64,000 bases of DNA from JBBDNC01 sp040877875 (GCA_040877875.1 JBBDNC010000148.1:8116-72115); one strand, 5' to 3'. Positions 1 to 9,306 are shown, numbered from the stretch's first letter. Numbers and translations are program-made. The notes: generated by a model not told the origin, from the sequence alone.

Positions 1-1
1 G

Positions 2-304
2 GGATACGGTCGGGAATCTGCTTCAATTCGCCAAATTGAAATGTTAAATCAATTGGCCGGACACCATTTGGTACCTGACATCACTTTTTATCTGAAAATC
101 AGCTATAAAGAAGCCCGAAAACGTACGGAAGGAAATGAGCCGGACAGGATGGAACGCTCCGGTGAGAATTTTTTCGAAAAAGTGATTCGGGGTTTTGATC
201 AACTGGCAAGAGAACAATCCAGAATTCATACTCTTGACGCTACTCAACATCCGGATGATATTCACCGGAAAATTATAGATTTGTTGAAAAACCGGCTCTC
301 CTGA
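2..304 (+). CDS. tmk: Thymidylate kinase, C-terminal part (cut by window edge)
   Basis: This is the last ~100 residues of thymidylate kinase, the cytoplasmic enzyme that phosphorylates dTMP to dTDP for DNA synthesis. The frame is open from the window edge and begins GYGRESASIR, which matches the GYGR segment after the catalytic DR motif. A PDITFYL strand, an arginine-rich lid (RTEGNEPDRMERSG) and FFEKVIRGF follow, as expected for the family. The P-loop and the first half lie outside the window, so integrity cannot be judged. Typical family length is about 205-215 residues, so roughly half is present. Confidence 0.85.
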   Translation, partial: GYGRESASIRQIEMLNQLAGHHLVPDITFYLKISYKEARKRTEGNEPDRMERSGENFFEKVIRGFDQLAREQSRIHTLDATQHPDDIHRKIIDLLKNRLS

Positions 305-527
305 AGATTTTTTTCCGTCTTAGCTCATCCCGTTTGAATCGTGAACGGCTTCTCACAGATTCACTGCATTAAATCGAAAGAATAAAATTTTTGTCGTTCA
401 ATCAATTGATGCTTAATCAAAATATGCGTAAATTTATAGCATTGTGGATGAGTCCTACCCAGTTCAGATTCTATTCACATACTTTATCAAATCAAACCTT
501 TCATACCCGAAGTACAAAACAGATACT

Positions 528-1007
528 ATGGCGCACGAAAGAATCGAAGTAGACTTGCCTTTAGCTAAAGTTTATGAGTTGCTTTGCAATCCGGTACACT
601 TTCCTAAATTTCTGGAGCGCATTGATAACGTAGAAAAAGTTAACTCACAAACTTTTGAATATATAACTGATATAGGTGGAGAGGAATTTAAATGGACAAC
701 CAATCTCATTGATAACCTCCGTAACACTCGTTTTGCCTGGATTACCATTAATGGTAATTTGAATCAAACCGGTACCATTCGTTTTACCCCATTGGATAAC
801 GGTGAACGTACACGGGTAGATATCTCACTGGATTATCGAACCTTTTTCGGAGAACCAGGGGAGGAATTGGCAAAGTTTATTGAAGATCTGCCGGCTCAAT
901 TAAAAAAGGATCTTGCCAAATTCAAGGAATTGGCAGAGTCTGATACCTTTAAGGAAGCCGGATCTGATGAGGAGAAAGCTTCAGAAGAAAGCGAAGTAAC
1001 GGTTTAA
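528..1007 (+). CDS. SRPBCC / polyketide-cyclase-like ligand-binding protein
   Basis: A 159-residue protein with the look of the START/SRPBCC fold (polyketide cyclase/dehydrase and CoxG-like families): an N-terminal strand MAHERIEVDLPLAKVYELLCNP, a PVHFPKFLERIDNVEKV segment where such proteins have W..fl..v..v, then alternating strands and a long C-terminal helix (about residues 105-130). The tail is acidic (SDEEKASEE). An upstream in-frame ATG at 444 would add 28 residues with no family resemblance, so I prefer 528. The substrate is unknown; members bind hydrophobic ligands or act as cyclases. No operon partner is evident, and a terminator follows immediately. Confidence 0.7.
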   Translation: MAHERIEVDLPLAKVYELLCNPVHFPKFLERIDNVEKVNSQTFEYITDIGGEEFKWTTNLIDNLRNTRFAWITINGNLNQTGTIRFTPLDNGERTRVDISLDYRTFFGEPGEELAKFIEDLPAQLKKDLAKFKELAESDTFKEAGSDEEKASEESEVTV

Positions 1008-1032
1008 ATCAGTTTACGGATCATCTTCTAAA

Positions 1033-1070
1033 AATGCGCATTTAATACATAATGATGCGTATTTTTTTTG
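1033..1070 (+). terminator. Rho-independent terminator after the SRPBCC gene
   Basis: AATGCGCAT (1033-1041) pairs with ATGCGTATT (1055-1063) over 9 bp with one G-U wobble and a 13-base loop, followed by a run of T residues to 1069. It separates the SRPBCC gene from aroE. Because the T-run covers a possible TTG start of aroE at 1068, it argues for the ATG at 1086 as the real aroE start. Confidence 0.65.
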
Positions 1071-1085
1071 CCTAAAAGACAGAAT

Positions 1086-1961
1086 ATGTACCCATACAGG
1101 GATTTTATCGTGTCTGAATCAGCACGGAAACCACATTTCCTGGTTGTCGGACACCCCATAGCCCACAGCTTGTCCCCCCGGATGCACCGTGCAGCTTTTC
1201 AGTATCATCATATCGGGGCGGATTATCATGCCGTCGATGTGGAATACAAAGATCTGGAATCCTTTATTTCCTGGATTAACAGGGATACGTTCCTCGGGGC
1301 CAATATTACCCTTCCCTATAAACAGGAAATGATACGGGTGGTAGATCAAGTGGATCCCACAGTGGAAGCGATCGGTGCCTTGAATACGCTTGTTAAAAAG
1401 AATGGAACCGTTACAGGATATAATACGGATGTTGCAGGATTCACATTCCCCCTTGAGGCCTATAAAAATAAACTTGCCGGAGAACAGGCCATTGTTTTCG
1501 GAACCGGCGGAGCAAGCCGTGCTGTAAGATACGGATTAAAGCAACTGGGATTAAACAGACTCGTTTTGGTTTCCCGGAATCCCGGCCGGCATGTTATGGA
1601 AGAGTTCGATTCAGATGGGAACCTGATCGTATGCAGTTATCAAAACTGGCATGCCTATGCAGAAGAAAGTGTATTGATTGTCAATACAACCCCTCTCGGT
1701 ATGGCTCCGGACTTACAGAGTTCGCCGGTAAAAGAGGATGAGATCCGGTGGCTCAGGGACTCCATTTGTTATGACCTGATTTACAACCCTGTGAAAACAA
1801 CATTTATCAAACAAGCTGAAAAAGCAGAAGCGGAATACATTACAGGGCTGGAAATGTTTATTCAACAGGGAAATGAATCCTTCCGTCTTTGGACCGGGAA
1901 AACTTTTCCGATGAAGAAAATCAAAACTCTGTTAATTTCTGTACTGGAAGGGAATGAGTAA
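1086..1961 (+). CDS. aroE: Shikimate dehydrogenase (NADP+)
   Basis: Reduces 3-dehydroshikimate to shikimate in the chorismate pathway, which feeds the trp operon found later in this window. The 291-residue protein shows the substrate-binding start GHPIAHSLSPRMH, the catalytic-lysine motif GANITLPYKQ, the NT...GYNTD(V)AGF region, a Rossmann motif GTGGASRAV for NADP(H), and NTTPLGM. Length is a little above the usual ~275. The ATG at 1086 is chosen; a TTG at 1068 would add six residues but lies within the preceding terminator T-run. It begins a co-directional housekeeping run, with pgeF only three bases downstream. Confidence 0.93.
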   Translation: MYPYRDFIVSESARKPHFLVVGHPIAHSLSPRMHRAAFQYHHIGADYHAVDVEYKDLESFISWINRDTFLGANITLPYKQEMIRVVDQVDPTVEAIGALNTLVKKNGTVTGYNTDVAGFTFPLEAYKNKLAGEQAIVFGTGGASRAVRYGLKQLGLNRLVLVSRNPGRHVMEEFDSDGNLIVCSYQNWHAYAEESVLIVNTTPLGMAPDLQSSPVKEDEIRWLRDSICYDLIYNPVKTTFIKQAEKAEAEYITGLEMFIQQGNESFRLWTGKTFPMKKIKTLLISVLEGNE

Positions 1962-1964
1962 CTA

Positions 1965-2711
1965 ATGGATATGATTCATGTTAATATTTTCTCTCCTTAT
2001 TCTTCTATAGAAGGGTGGTTTACCTTGAAAAACGGGAATAAAGTGAACAGGAAGGGAAATATTCCGGGCCTCAATCTCGGCCTGAACACAGACGAGGATC
2101 CAGGGCAGATCAAGGCCAACCGACAGAGAGTACTGAAATTTCTTCAACTTGAGGGAACAGAGATCGCCCTGGCCCACCAGGTGCATGGGGATCATATCGA
2201 AACTGTACAACATGGAGGCATATATTCGGACACGGATGCTCTTATTACACAGAATCCGGGATTGATGCTGGCCATACAGGTAGCGGATTGCGCGGCGGTA
2301 TTGATCGGTGATCCCGAAAGCGGGATCATTGCTGCGACCCATGCCGGCTGGAGAGGCGCCGTTTCAGAAATTATTCCTCAAACTGTTCAACAGCTTATTC
2401 AAAGCGGGAATAGCAGACCGGAGAATATGTTTGCATATATCAGCCCGGCAATCTGTAAAAAGCATTTTGAAGTCGGCCCGGAGGTCTCCCGTCAATTTCC
2501 CTCATCTTTTGTAGATTCGGATACCTATGATAAGCCTCATGTTGATTTAAAAGGCTTTATACGCCGGCAGTTGATCGACCACAAAATTCCGGAACAACAA
2601 ATTCAGGTGGACAAAGGATGCACCCTTTGTGAAGAGAATAAATATTATTCATTCAGAAGAGAACGCGAACGGGCGGGCCGCATGTTAGGGCTGATACGTT
2701 TGTCAGGATAA
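1965..2711 (+). CDS. pgeF: PgeF/YfiH family copper/zinc oxidase-hydrolase (peptidoglycan editing factor)
   Basis: A 248-residue member of the PgeF (YfiH, former DUF152 / polyphenol oxidase) family. The signature residues are all present: HQVHGDHI in the first half, the VADC motif with the metal-binding cysteine, THAGWRG with the metal-binding histidine, then a C-terminal CTLCEENKYYSFRRE segment. Family members have been linked to removing mis-incorporated serine from peptidoglycan precursors and, for human LACC1 relatives, to purine nucleoside cleavage; which activity applies here cannot be told from sequence. It starts three bases after aroE, indicating co-transcription. Confidence 0.88.
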   Translation: MDMIHVNIFSPYSSIEGWFTLKNGNKVNRKGNIPGLNLGLNTDEDPGQIKANRQRVLKFLQLEGTEIALAHQVHGDHIETVQHGGIYSDTDALITQNPGLMLAIQVADCAAVLIGDPESGIIAATHAGWRGAVSEIIPQTVQQLIQSGNSRPENMFAYISPAICKKHFEVGPEVSRQFPSSFVDSDTYDKPHVDLKGFIRRQLIDHKIPEQQIQVDKGCTLCEENKYYSFRRERERAGRMLGLIRLSG

Positions 2712-2745
2712 CACAATCAATCCGTAACAGACTTATTTTAATTCT

Positions 2746-3900
2746 TTGAAATATCGAAAGGTCTCAATTTTAGGTTCTACCGGTTCCATCGGAACCCAGA
2801 TGCTCGAAGTGGCAGATGCACATCCCGGAACTTTCGGGATAGTAGGCTTGTCTGCCTGTTCCAGTTGGGAACTGTTGGCAAGGCAGGTTAACCGTTTTGA
2901 GCCGGACCATGTGGTATTGTGTGACGAGACTCATCGGACCCAATTCGAACGTCATCTCACTTACCGTCCCAAGAATATGGGGTACGGGCCGGACGCTCTG
3001 TCGGAACTGGCAACTCTTGACGAGGCGGATATCATCCTGAACAGCCTTGTTGGATTTGTCGGATTTCGGCCTACCTATGAAGCTTTAAAAGCTGGGAAAC
3101 GGGTTGCACTGGCAAACAAAGAATCCCTGGTAGCAGGCGGGTTGTTGATTAAAGAGCTTATAAACGACAAGCCGGATCAGCTGGTACCGGTGGACTCTGA
3201 ACATTCGGCAATGCTGCAGTGCCTGATCGGAGAGCCGAAAGAACGAATTGAAAAAATTATTATTACAGCCAGCGGAGGGCCCTTTCGGACCTGGACCCGG
3301 GAGGAGATGGCTTCTGTGGAGGTGGAAGATGCCCTTAATCATCCGAATTGGTCTATGGGTTCTAAAATTACGATCGATTCGGCGACTCTTATGAATAAGG
3401 GCCTGGAAATAATTGAGGCTCACTGGCTGTTTGACCTTCCGATTGATAAAATCCAGCCTGTAATTCATCCGCAAAGTATTATTCACTCGGTTGTTGAGTT
3501 TGTAGATGGTTCTTCCAAAGCACAACTTGGTCCCCCGGATATGAAAGTACCGATCATCTATGCATTGACTTATCCTGATCGGCTTTCCCTCGATGTTCCG
3601 AGAATGGATTGGCGTGAAAAATTAAACCTGACATTTGAACCAGTTGATTTTACTCGTTTTCCTTGCCTGGAACTTGCCATTGAAGCCGTAAAAAAAGGGG
3701 GACACGCTCCGACGGTGTTGAATGCTGCGAATGAAGTGGCTGTAGATCGGTTTTTAAAAAAAGAAATTGGTTATATTGATATTTCCCGAGTCGTTGAACA
3801 TTCTCTTGACCGGATTAACATAAATACGGATGTTACTCCTCAATCGTTAGAGGATGTGGATGATGAAACCCGATCCCTGGCGAAAACTCTTTTTAAGTGA
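2746..3900 (+). CDS. dxr: 1-deoxy-D-xylulose 5-phosphate reductoisomerase
   Basis: Converts DXP to 2-C-methyl-D-erythritol 4-phosphate with NADPH, the committed step of the MEP isoprenoid pathway. The 384-residue protein opens with the nucleotide-binding SILGSTGSIGTQ, contains LVPVDSEHSAM with the metal ligands (Asp, Glu), SGGPFR, and GSKITIDSATLMNKGLE. The start is TTG at 2746: no nearby ATG keeps the strand preceding the Rossmann motif. It lies 34 bases after pgeF and nine before rseP; the dxr-rseP adjacency is common in bacteria. Isoprenoid output ties in with the polyprenyl synthase near 57 kb. Confidence 0.95.
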   Translation: MKYRKVSILGSTGSIGTQMLEVADAHPGTFGIVGLSACSSWELLARQVNRFEPDHVVLCDETHRTQFERHLTYRPKNMGYGPDALSELATLDEADIILNSLVGFVGFRPTYEALKAGKRVALANKESLVAGGLLIKELINDKPDQLVPVDSEHSAMLQCLIGEPKERIEKIIITASGGPFRTWTREEMASVEVEDALNHPNWSMGSKITIDSATLMNKGLEIIEAHWLFDLPIDKIQPVIHPQSIIHSVVEFVDGSSKAQLGPPDMKVPIIYALTYPDRLSLDVPRMDWREKLNLTFEPVDFTRFPCLELAIEAVKKGGHAPTVLNAANEVAVDRFLKKEIGYIDISRVVEHSLDRININTDVTPQSLEDVDDETRSLAKTLFK

Positions 3901-3909
3901 TATAAATTT

Positions 3910-5256
3910 ATGGAATGGATTTCAGGTTTACTTAGTACCCTTGCCATCTTTGGTGCGGCCATTTTTATACTCGTTTTTATCCATGAACTGGGTCATTTTC
4001 TGGCTGCGAAATTTTTTGGAATGCGGGTGGATCGTTTCTCAATTGGTTTTCCGCCAAAGATTTTTGGATTTAAAAGGGGCGAGACGGAATATGTATTGGG
4101 AGCAACACCTCTTGGAGGATATGTAAAAATAGCCGGAATGATCGATGAGAGTATGGATACGGACTTTATCGATGAAGAACCTGATGAAGATGAATTTCGA
4201 AGTAAACCTGTCTGGCAACGGATTATCGTTATTCTGGCCGGTGTTATTTTTAATGGAATTCTTGCTTTTTTTATTTTTACCGGACTCGGATGGCAATACG
4301 GTGAAAGCGTCTTCCCGGTGGATTCGATTGAGGGTATTTATGTTCCGGAAGAATCGCTTGCCAGTGAAATGGGATTTCAGACCGGGGATCGTCCCATAGG
4401 AGTCAACGGTGAAAGAGTAGACTACTTCCATCAGTTATTGAATCCGTCCGAACTGACGACTCGCGAAGTCAGTTTTATGGTTGAAAGAGAAGGAGAACTC
4501 GTGCATCTTGAGGCGCCACCGAATTTTTTAGACCGCCTCAATCAGGAAGATTTCCTTCTTCTGGAATATGCTCTTCCCAGTGAAGTATCTCTCGTACAGG
4601 AAGAAAGCCCGGCCAGTCGTGCAGGGCTGGAACCAGGCGATAGAATCGTGGAGATGAATGGTGTTCAAACGGATTACTGGGTACAAATAGTACAAATCAT
4701 CCGGAATCATGAAAATCAGGAATTGAACCTGACCGTGAACAGGGGAGGGGAACTATTGAGTTTTTCACTTGCCCCCGATCCGGAAACCCAGACCATCGGA
4801 ATCGGTGCGGTGAACCCGATTGATGCCTTCGATATGAAGCGTCTTGAATACCGTTTTGACGAAGCACTGGTATTCGGATACAGGGAAACCGGGAATACTT
4901 TTACCGGAATCGTACAGGGATTGGGCAAGCTTTTTTCGGGAACTATATCGGTTAGAGAGAATTTAGGCGGGCCCGTTGCGATCGCAAATATAACCAAGCA
5001 GGCAACAGACCGAGGGGGCTGGGAAGGATTTTGGAGAATTACTGCATTTTTAAGTGTTACACTTGCCATTATGAATATGCTTCCGATTCCGGCACTGGAT
5101 GGCGGACATTTCATGTTTTTGGCTTATGAAGGGATTACCCGAAGAGAACCGTCAGCCAAAGTCCGGATGGCCCTGCAACAAATCGGCTTTATCCTGTTGA
5201 TCGGTTTGATCATTCTCGTCACATTTAATGATATCCTAAGATCATTCGGGAGTTAA
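3910..5256 (+). CDS. rseP: RseP-type site-2 membrane metalloprotease (M50)
   Basis: A 448-residue intramembrane zinc protease. The active-site HELGH is at residues 25-29 inside the first membrane segment, and the third zinc ligand lies in the C-terminal NMLPIPALDGGH motif. Two PDZ domains sit between (about residues 130-205 and 210-290; the second carries SPASRAGLEPGDRI), as in E. coli RseP. Family role: second cut of anti-sigma factors and clearance of signal-peptide remnants. It starts nine bases after dxr and is followed two bases later by psd, so it is part of the same transcription unit. Confidence 0.93.
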   Translation: MEWISGLLSTLAIFGAAIFILVFIHELGHFLAAKFFGMRVDRFSIGFPPKIFGFKRGETEYVLGATPLGGYVKIAGMIDESMDTDFIDEEPDEDEFRSKPVWQRIIVILAGVIFNGILAFFIFTGLGWQYGESVFPVDSIEGIYVPEESLASEMGFQTGDRPIGVNGERVDYFHQLLNPSELTTREVSFMVEREGELVHLEAPPNFLDRLNQEDFLLLEYALPSEVSLVQEESPASRAGLEPGDRIVEMNGVQTDYWVQIVQIIRNHENQELNLTVNRGGELLSFSLAPDPETQTIGIGAVNPIDAFDMKRLEYRFDEALVFGYRETGNTFTGIVQGLGKLFSGTISVRENLGGPVAIANITKQATDRGGWEGFWRITAFLSVTLAIMNMLPIPALDGGHFMFLAYEGITRREPSAKVRMALQQIGFILLIGLIILVTFNDILRSFGS

Positions 5257-5258
5257 GA

Positions 5259-5912
5259 GTGCTGGCGCCAGAGGGTTATCCAACTATTTTTATTGTGTTT
5301 CTATTCTCCGCTCTGACGGCATGGGGCATTTCCTACCTGATTGAACACTGGAGCGTTTACCTCATTTATCTCGCCCTCCTGTCCCTCTGCGGTTTGATCC
5401 TCTTTTTTTTCCGGGATCCCGAGCGTACCCCTCCCGGTGATGACGGATTAATTATCGCTCCGGCCGACGGACGTGTGGTACAGATTAAGGAAGTGGAAGA
5501 GTTGACTTTTCTCAACCAGAAAGTAACTCAGATCAGCATTTTTCTTTCCCCGTTGGATGTACATGTAAACCGTGTACCGGTAACGGGGAGGCTTGAGTAT
5601 CTTGAGTATTTTCCGGGGAAGTTTCTAATGGCATGGGAAGAGCATGCATCCGAGCAAAACGAACGAGCTCATTTCGGTGTCGTACATCCCACCGGACGGA
5701 AATTTTTATTTAAACAGATTACCGGCTTTATGGCACGGCGGATCGTATATCATATCAGAGAGGGGGATACTATTCAGGCCGGACAGAGATTCGGAATTAT
5801 GAAATTCGGATCAAGAATGGATATTTTGATCCCATTGGATGTGGAATTAAAAGTGAAAGAAGGAGATCGCACGGTAGCCGGCGAATCCATTTTGGGAGTT
5901 ATTCAGCAATGA
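5259..5912 (+). CDS. psd: Phosphatidylserine decarboxylase, short (archaeal/Bacteroidota) type proenzyme
   Basis: Decarboxylates phosphatidylserine to phosphatidylethanolamine. The 217-residue protein has two N-terminal membrane segments (about 9-29 and 33-51), the FFRDPER motif that follows them, a IAPADGRV strand, the conserved LDVHVNR motif, and the self-cleavage site MKFGSRMD with Ser185 predicted to become the pyruvoyl group. The start is GTG at 5259, two bases after rseP stops. It overlaps pssA by four bases (ATGA), so product and supplier of substrate are translationally coupled. Confidence 0.92.
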   Translation: MLAPEGYPTIFIVFLFSALTAWGISYLIEHWSVYLIYLALLSLCGLILFFFRDPERTPPGDDGLIIAPADGRVVQIKEVEELTFLNQKVTQISIFLSPLDVHVNRVPVTGRLEYLEYFPGKFLMAWEEHASEQNERAHFGVVHPTGRKFLFKQITGFMARRIVYHIREGDTIQAGQRFGIMKFGSRMDILIPLDVELKVKEGDRTVAGESILGVIQQ

Positions 5913-6757
5913 AGTATCCGATTCAGAAATTAAAAAAATTCCGGTTTTTGCGTCGGTCCAGTCCCCGCTCACCCCGCCGGCCGATTCCCAGAATCGTTGT
6001 GCCGAGCTTTTTTACACTAATGAATCTGTTTTGTGGATTTGTATCCCTCATCCTGGTGGCAGAGGGGAATTTGATTCTTGGAGCCTGGCTGATAGCTTTG
6101 GCCGGTTTGTTTGATGCTCTTGACGGAGTCATGGCCCGGCTTGCTAATGCCACCAGTGAATTTGGTATTGAGCTGGACTCTATCTGTGATGTTGTTTCGT
6201 TCGGTGTGGCTCCCGGATTTCTAATCTATCATTACGGTCTGAATGAGCTTGCCCTGTTCGGGATAATCCTGAGCACCTTACCACCGTTATGTGGTGCTGT
6301 ACGTTTAGCCCGCTTTAATGTCGATACCAAATATGGGGGATTTGAAGATTTCAGGGGACTCCCCATACCGGTTCAGGCAATCATGCTGGCTGCATTTGTA
6401 TTAACGTTCATTTCCTCTCCCGAACTGTTCGAAGACATGCAGTTTGGAGTGGCAACGGTCCTGATTCCCATTGTCATCCTGCTGTCTTTTCTGATGGTCA
6501 GTACGATTCCGTTTGACAAATTACCCAGATTCGACCGTCAGTCATTTAAGAATAAAAAAGGAAAGTTTGTTCAGTTTCTCATCTATCTCGGTTTGATCAT
6601 TATTTTCCAGGAATACGGTTTGATGTTCGTATTCAGTGTCTATATCCTCAAAGGCCTGTTGATGGGGGGATGGTACCTCTGGAATAACGGGGTCCCGGAC
6701 GATGATCTGTCCTATAAGCGGAATGTTGAGGGGAATGAACCCCGCGAGGAATTATAG
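5909..6757 (+). CDS. pssA: CDP-diacylglycerol--serine O-phosphatidyltransferase
   Basis: Makes phosphatidylserine from CDP-diacylglycerol and serine, the substrate of the preceding psd product. The 282-residue integral membrane protein has a basic N-terminus (about 30 residues), then several membrane spans and the CDP-alcohol phosphotransferase motif DG..AR........G...D...D: DGVMARLANATSEFGIELDS with the last aspartate at residue 94. Start ATG at 5909 overlaps the psd stop by four bases. It ends the + strand run and converges with the oxidoreductase gene; no clear terminator was seen in the 124 bases between them. Confidence 0.93.
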   Translation: MKYPIQKLKKFRFLRRSSPRSPRRPIPRIVVPSFFTLMNLFCGFVSLILVAEGNLILGAWLIALAGLFDALDGVMARLANATSEFGIELDSICDVVSFGVAPGFLIYHYGLNELALFGIILSTLPPLCGAVRLARFNVDTKYGGFEDFRGLPIPVQAIMLAAFVLTFISSPELFEDMQFGVATVLIPIVILLSFLMVSTIPFDKLPRFDRQSFKNKKGKFVQFLIYLGLIIIFQEYGLMFVFSVYILKGLLMGGWYLWNNGVPDDDLSYKRNVEGNEPREEL

Positions 6758-6881
6758 CCTGAATATTACCTTAAACATCTTTCTGTATACGGCAGGGAAG
6801 ACCTGAATGCCTGTTGCGAGGCAACCTCTTTATAGGCCCATTGGCAGAATAAGAATAACACCATTCCACTCTTCTTGTTCA

Positions 6882-8201
6882 TTAAATAATCCCGTTCCAC
6901 GGAAAACGGAATGGCCGGGAGAGCAGGTTATTCGCTTCCCGGTCATTTTCGAACCTTTCTAATGCAGGATTCCATTGAAGGGGCCTGTTGAGTTTGTAAG
7001 CAATATTTCCTATCGAACAAACCGTGGCGGTCCTGTGGCCGATTTCTACATCACAAATGGGCCGGGTCCTGTCCCTGATGGCATTCAGCCAGTCCAGGTA
7101 ATGGTGATCACTTTTATACAAGCGTATATCATCCGATCCGATCGGCTGGTTTTCAAGAGACTCCGGTACCCGGAGGAAGCTGCGGCTTACATCAATAGTC
7201 CCTTCTGTGCCGATAAACCTCACCGCATTTCCTTCTCCAAAATCATCGCGGACCATTTCAGTGCCATTGGCGTATTTGTAGGAAAGTACGGGGTATTCAT
7301 TTCCGTCGGGGGGGATGACCTCGATGGGGCCTGTATGATCCATACCTAATGCCCATTGTGCGATATCAAACATATGAGCCCCCCAGTCGGTCATCCCTCC
7401 ACCCCCGAATTTCTCACAATATCGCCAGCGTGCCCAGCCGTCCCAATCGGCCGGCGGAGCATAATACTCGTTATAAGGTGTTTTTTCTGCCGGCCCAAGC
7501 CACATGTTCCAGTCGAGGTGTTCGGGGATCCGCTGGGCTGGGAAACTACACTGTTCCGGGGGGCCCTCCACACTTACGATAACTTTTTCGACCCTGCCGA
7601 TATATCCATTAATGACCAGTTCGCATGCCCGGTGGAAATCTTCCCAGGAGCGTTGCATGCTTCCGGTCTGAAATACGCGTTTATGATCGCGCGTCGTTTT
7701 AACCATCGCCCGGCCTTCTTCAATCGTCAGGGACAAAGGTTTTTCACAGTAGACATCCTTGCCCGACTTCAGTGCAAGCACCGAGATAATACCATGCCAA
7801 TGGTCAGGAGTGGCGATTACCACTGCATCAATATCTTTCCTATAGAGAAGCTTTCGGAAGTCTTTATATCCTTTGCAGCTTTCGTACAGGTTGTTTCCGC
7901 TTTGCTCCGAATAAGCCCGGTTCACCTTGTTTACAAATCTGTCCAGCTTAATGCGGTCGACATCACACCCGGCAACAATTTTTACGTCTTCTCTTTCCAG
8001 AAACCAGCTTGAAAGTCCTCCCATTGCCTGGCGGCCGTTCCCGATATATCCCAGGGTAATTTGATCACTTGGGGCCGTAAATCCGGGTCCGCCGAGCACA
8101 TTACGGGGAACGATTGAAATGCCGATTCCGGCGGCGGCGAGGTTCCCCAAAAACTTCCGACGAGAGATGTCGGCAGGGTTCTTTTTGTTGTTTTTTTTCA
8201 T
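6882..8201 (-). CDS. Exported Gfo/Idh/MocA family oxidoreductase with Tat signal
   Basis: A 439-residue NAD(P)-dependent sugar oxidoreductase of the Gfo/Idh/MocA family. The N-terminus carries a twin-arginine signal, SRRKFLGNLAAAGIGISI, so it is probably exported folded with its cofactor. A Rossmann motif ITLGYIGNGRQAM follows, then the family's CEKPLSL motif with the catalytic lysine, and GGMTDWGAHMFDIAQW in the C-terminal domain. The substrate cannot be deduced. The next gene upstream on the same strand is an exported TIM-barrel epimerase, a frequent partner in carbohydrate-degradation loci, and the two probably act on the same sugar. Confidence 0.88.
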   Translation of the reverse strand: MKKNNKKNPADISRRKFLGNLAAAGIGISIVPRNVLGGPGFTAPSDQITLGYIGNGRQAMGGLSSWFLEREDVKIVAGCDVDRIKLDRFVNKVNRAYSEQSGNNLYESCKGYKDFRKLLYRKDIDAVVIATPDHWHGIISVLALKSGKDVYCEKPLSLTIEEGRAMVKTTRDHKRVFQTGSMQRSWEDFHRACELVINGYIGRVEKVIVSVEGPPEQCSFPAQRIPEHLDWNMWLGPAEKTPYNEYYAPPADWDGWARWRYCEKFGGGGMTDWGAHMFDIAQWALGMDHTGPIEVIPPDGNEYPVLSYKYANGTEMVRDDFGEGNAVRFIGTEGTIDVSRSFLRVPESLENQPIGSDDIRLYKSDHHYLDWLNAIRDRTRPICDVEIGHRTATVCSIGNIAYKLNRPLQWNPALERFENDREANNLLSRPFRFPWNGII

Positions 8202-8382
8202 GATACCGGGTTTAGTTTAAAATTTAAATACTGTTTTATACCGGGAAGTTGATCCGGCTCAGTCAGATCTGATTCAAAACACCTGTCAGGACTGGGTACA
8301 GGTGCTTTCATCCTATACCGGCATGTAATATGATAAGAACCCTTAAACAGTATTTACAGGCGGGAAGCGGCCGATTGCCGGG

Positions 8383-9306
8383 TTACCGGCTTTGGGATGC
8401 GGCCCAGCCTCGGATGAAGCCTACATTTTGGCCCACATCCGGAACATTATCCTCCCAATTGGCTTCGTATTCGATGGATAGGTGTCCGCCGAAATTTTGG
8501 CGAGTCAGTTCTTCAAGAACATCAGCGATTTCACCGACCCCCGTTCCCATCACCACATCTTCTCCCTCACGGCCGAATTGATCCACATCCGTCATATGAA
8601 GACTGATCAGACGACCCTCAAGAATTCGCAGGCCATCCACCGGCTTTATATCGGAGCGGACCCAGTGTCCGATATCCGCACAGGCTCCCAGCCTCGGATC
8701 ACGGTTTTCAACCATTGACAAGACATATTTGGGATCCCAGACCCGGTAAGTCGGATCGTTGGGGCGGAGAGGATGATTGTGGATTGCAAGCATGATGTCA
8801 TATTCAATGACCATCTGTTCGATCAGATCCATCGCCTCCATTGACGGTTCGGACGTGATCGCCAAAATCCCGAGTTTTTTTGCGAAATCAAATATCCGCC
8901 GCAATTCTTCTTCATCGTTCGGAAGTCCAATGACTCCGAAATTTACCGGCAGTATATCATGTTCCTCTAATTTCGCTTTTACCTGGTTGATCACATCATC
9001 CGATACGTCAGGAGTAAAACGTACGTCCGGATGTTCCGGGCTTAATCGTTGACCGGGGTACAGTTCAATAATACGGCTGCCTGTCCGGTCTGCATTTTCA
9101 ATGGCCTCCATCACGGTGAAACGGTTAAACGTATAAGCCTGCGGACCTACTGCAAATCCCCCTATTTTGTATGCATCGGGAATATTCATTTGGACGGAGT
9201 TGATATTCTCAGAGCTGCTATTTTGGGCTGTACAGGATTGGGCTATGGACAGGAGAAAAGATACGGCGATAAGATAAATGAAAACGGACAGGGTATTCTT
9301 AAACAT
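8383..9306 (-). CDS. Sugar phosphate isomerase/epimerase family lipoprotein (xylose-isomerase-like TIM barrel)
   Basis: About 307 residues from ATG 9306 (MFKNTLSVF...); a longer frame to 9381 adds 25 residues before the obvious signal peptide and is unlikely. The signal sequence ends near AQSC, a plausible lipobox. The mature part has AP_endonuc_2/xylose-isomerase-like features: IIELYPGQRLSP, MLAIHNHPL, ACADIGHW, ISLHMTDVD and LSIEYEANW, which supply the Glu/Asp/His metal ligands expected in such barrels. It lies about 180 bases upstream of the Gfo/Idh/MocA gene on the same strand. The two likely cooperate in oxidation or epimerisation of a periplasmic sugar. Confidence 0.82.
   Translation of the reverse strand: MFKNTLSVFIYLIAVSFLLSIAQSCTAQNSSSENINSVQMNIPDAYKIGGFAVGPQAYTFNRFTVMEAIENADRTGSRIIELYPGQRLSPEHPDVRFTPDVSDDVINQVKAKLEEHDILPVNFGVIGLPNDEEELRRIFDFAKKLGILAITSEPSMEAMDLIEQMVIEYDIMLAIHNHPLRPNDPTYRVWDPKYVLSMVENRDPRLGACADIGHWVRSDIKPVDGLRILEGRLISLHMTDVDQFGREGEDVVMGTGVGEIADVLEELTRQNFGGHLSIEYEANWEDNVPDVGQNVGFIRGWAASQSR

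Noticed and set aside
444..527. N-terminal extension of the SRPBCC protein from ATG 444
   Set aside because: The 28 extra residues do not resemble the family, and the fold starts naturally at the ATG at 528.
1068..1085. TTG start for aroE adding six residues
   Set aside because: It lies in the T-run of the preceding terminator and adds no conserved sequence; ATG 1086 is preferred.
7356..8012. 218-residue + strand frame opposite the Gfo/Idh/MocA gene
   Set aside because: It is the antisense shadow of a well-supported oxidoreductase, and its translation has no recognisable family pattern.
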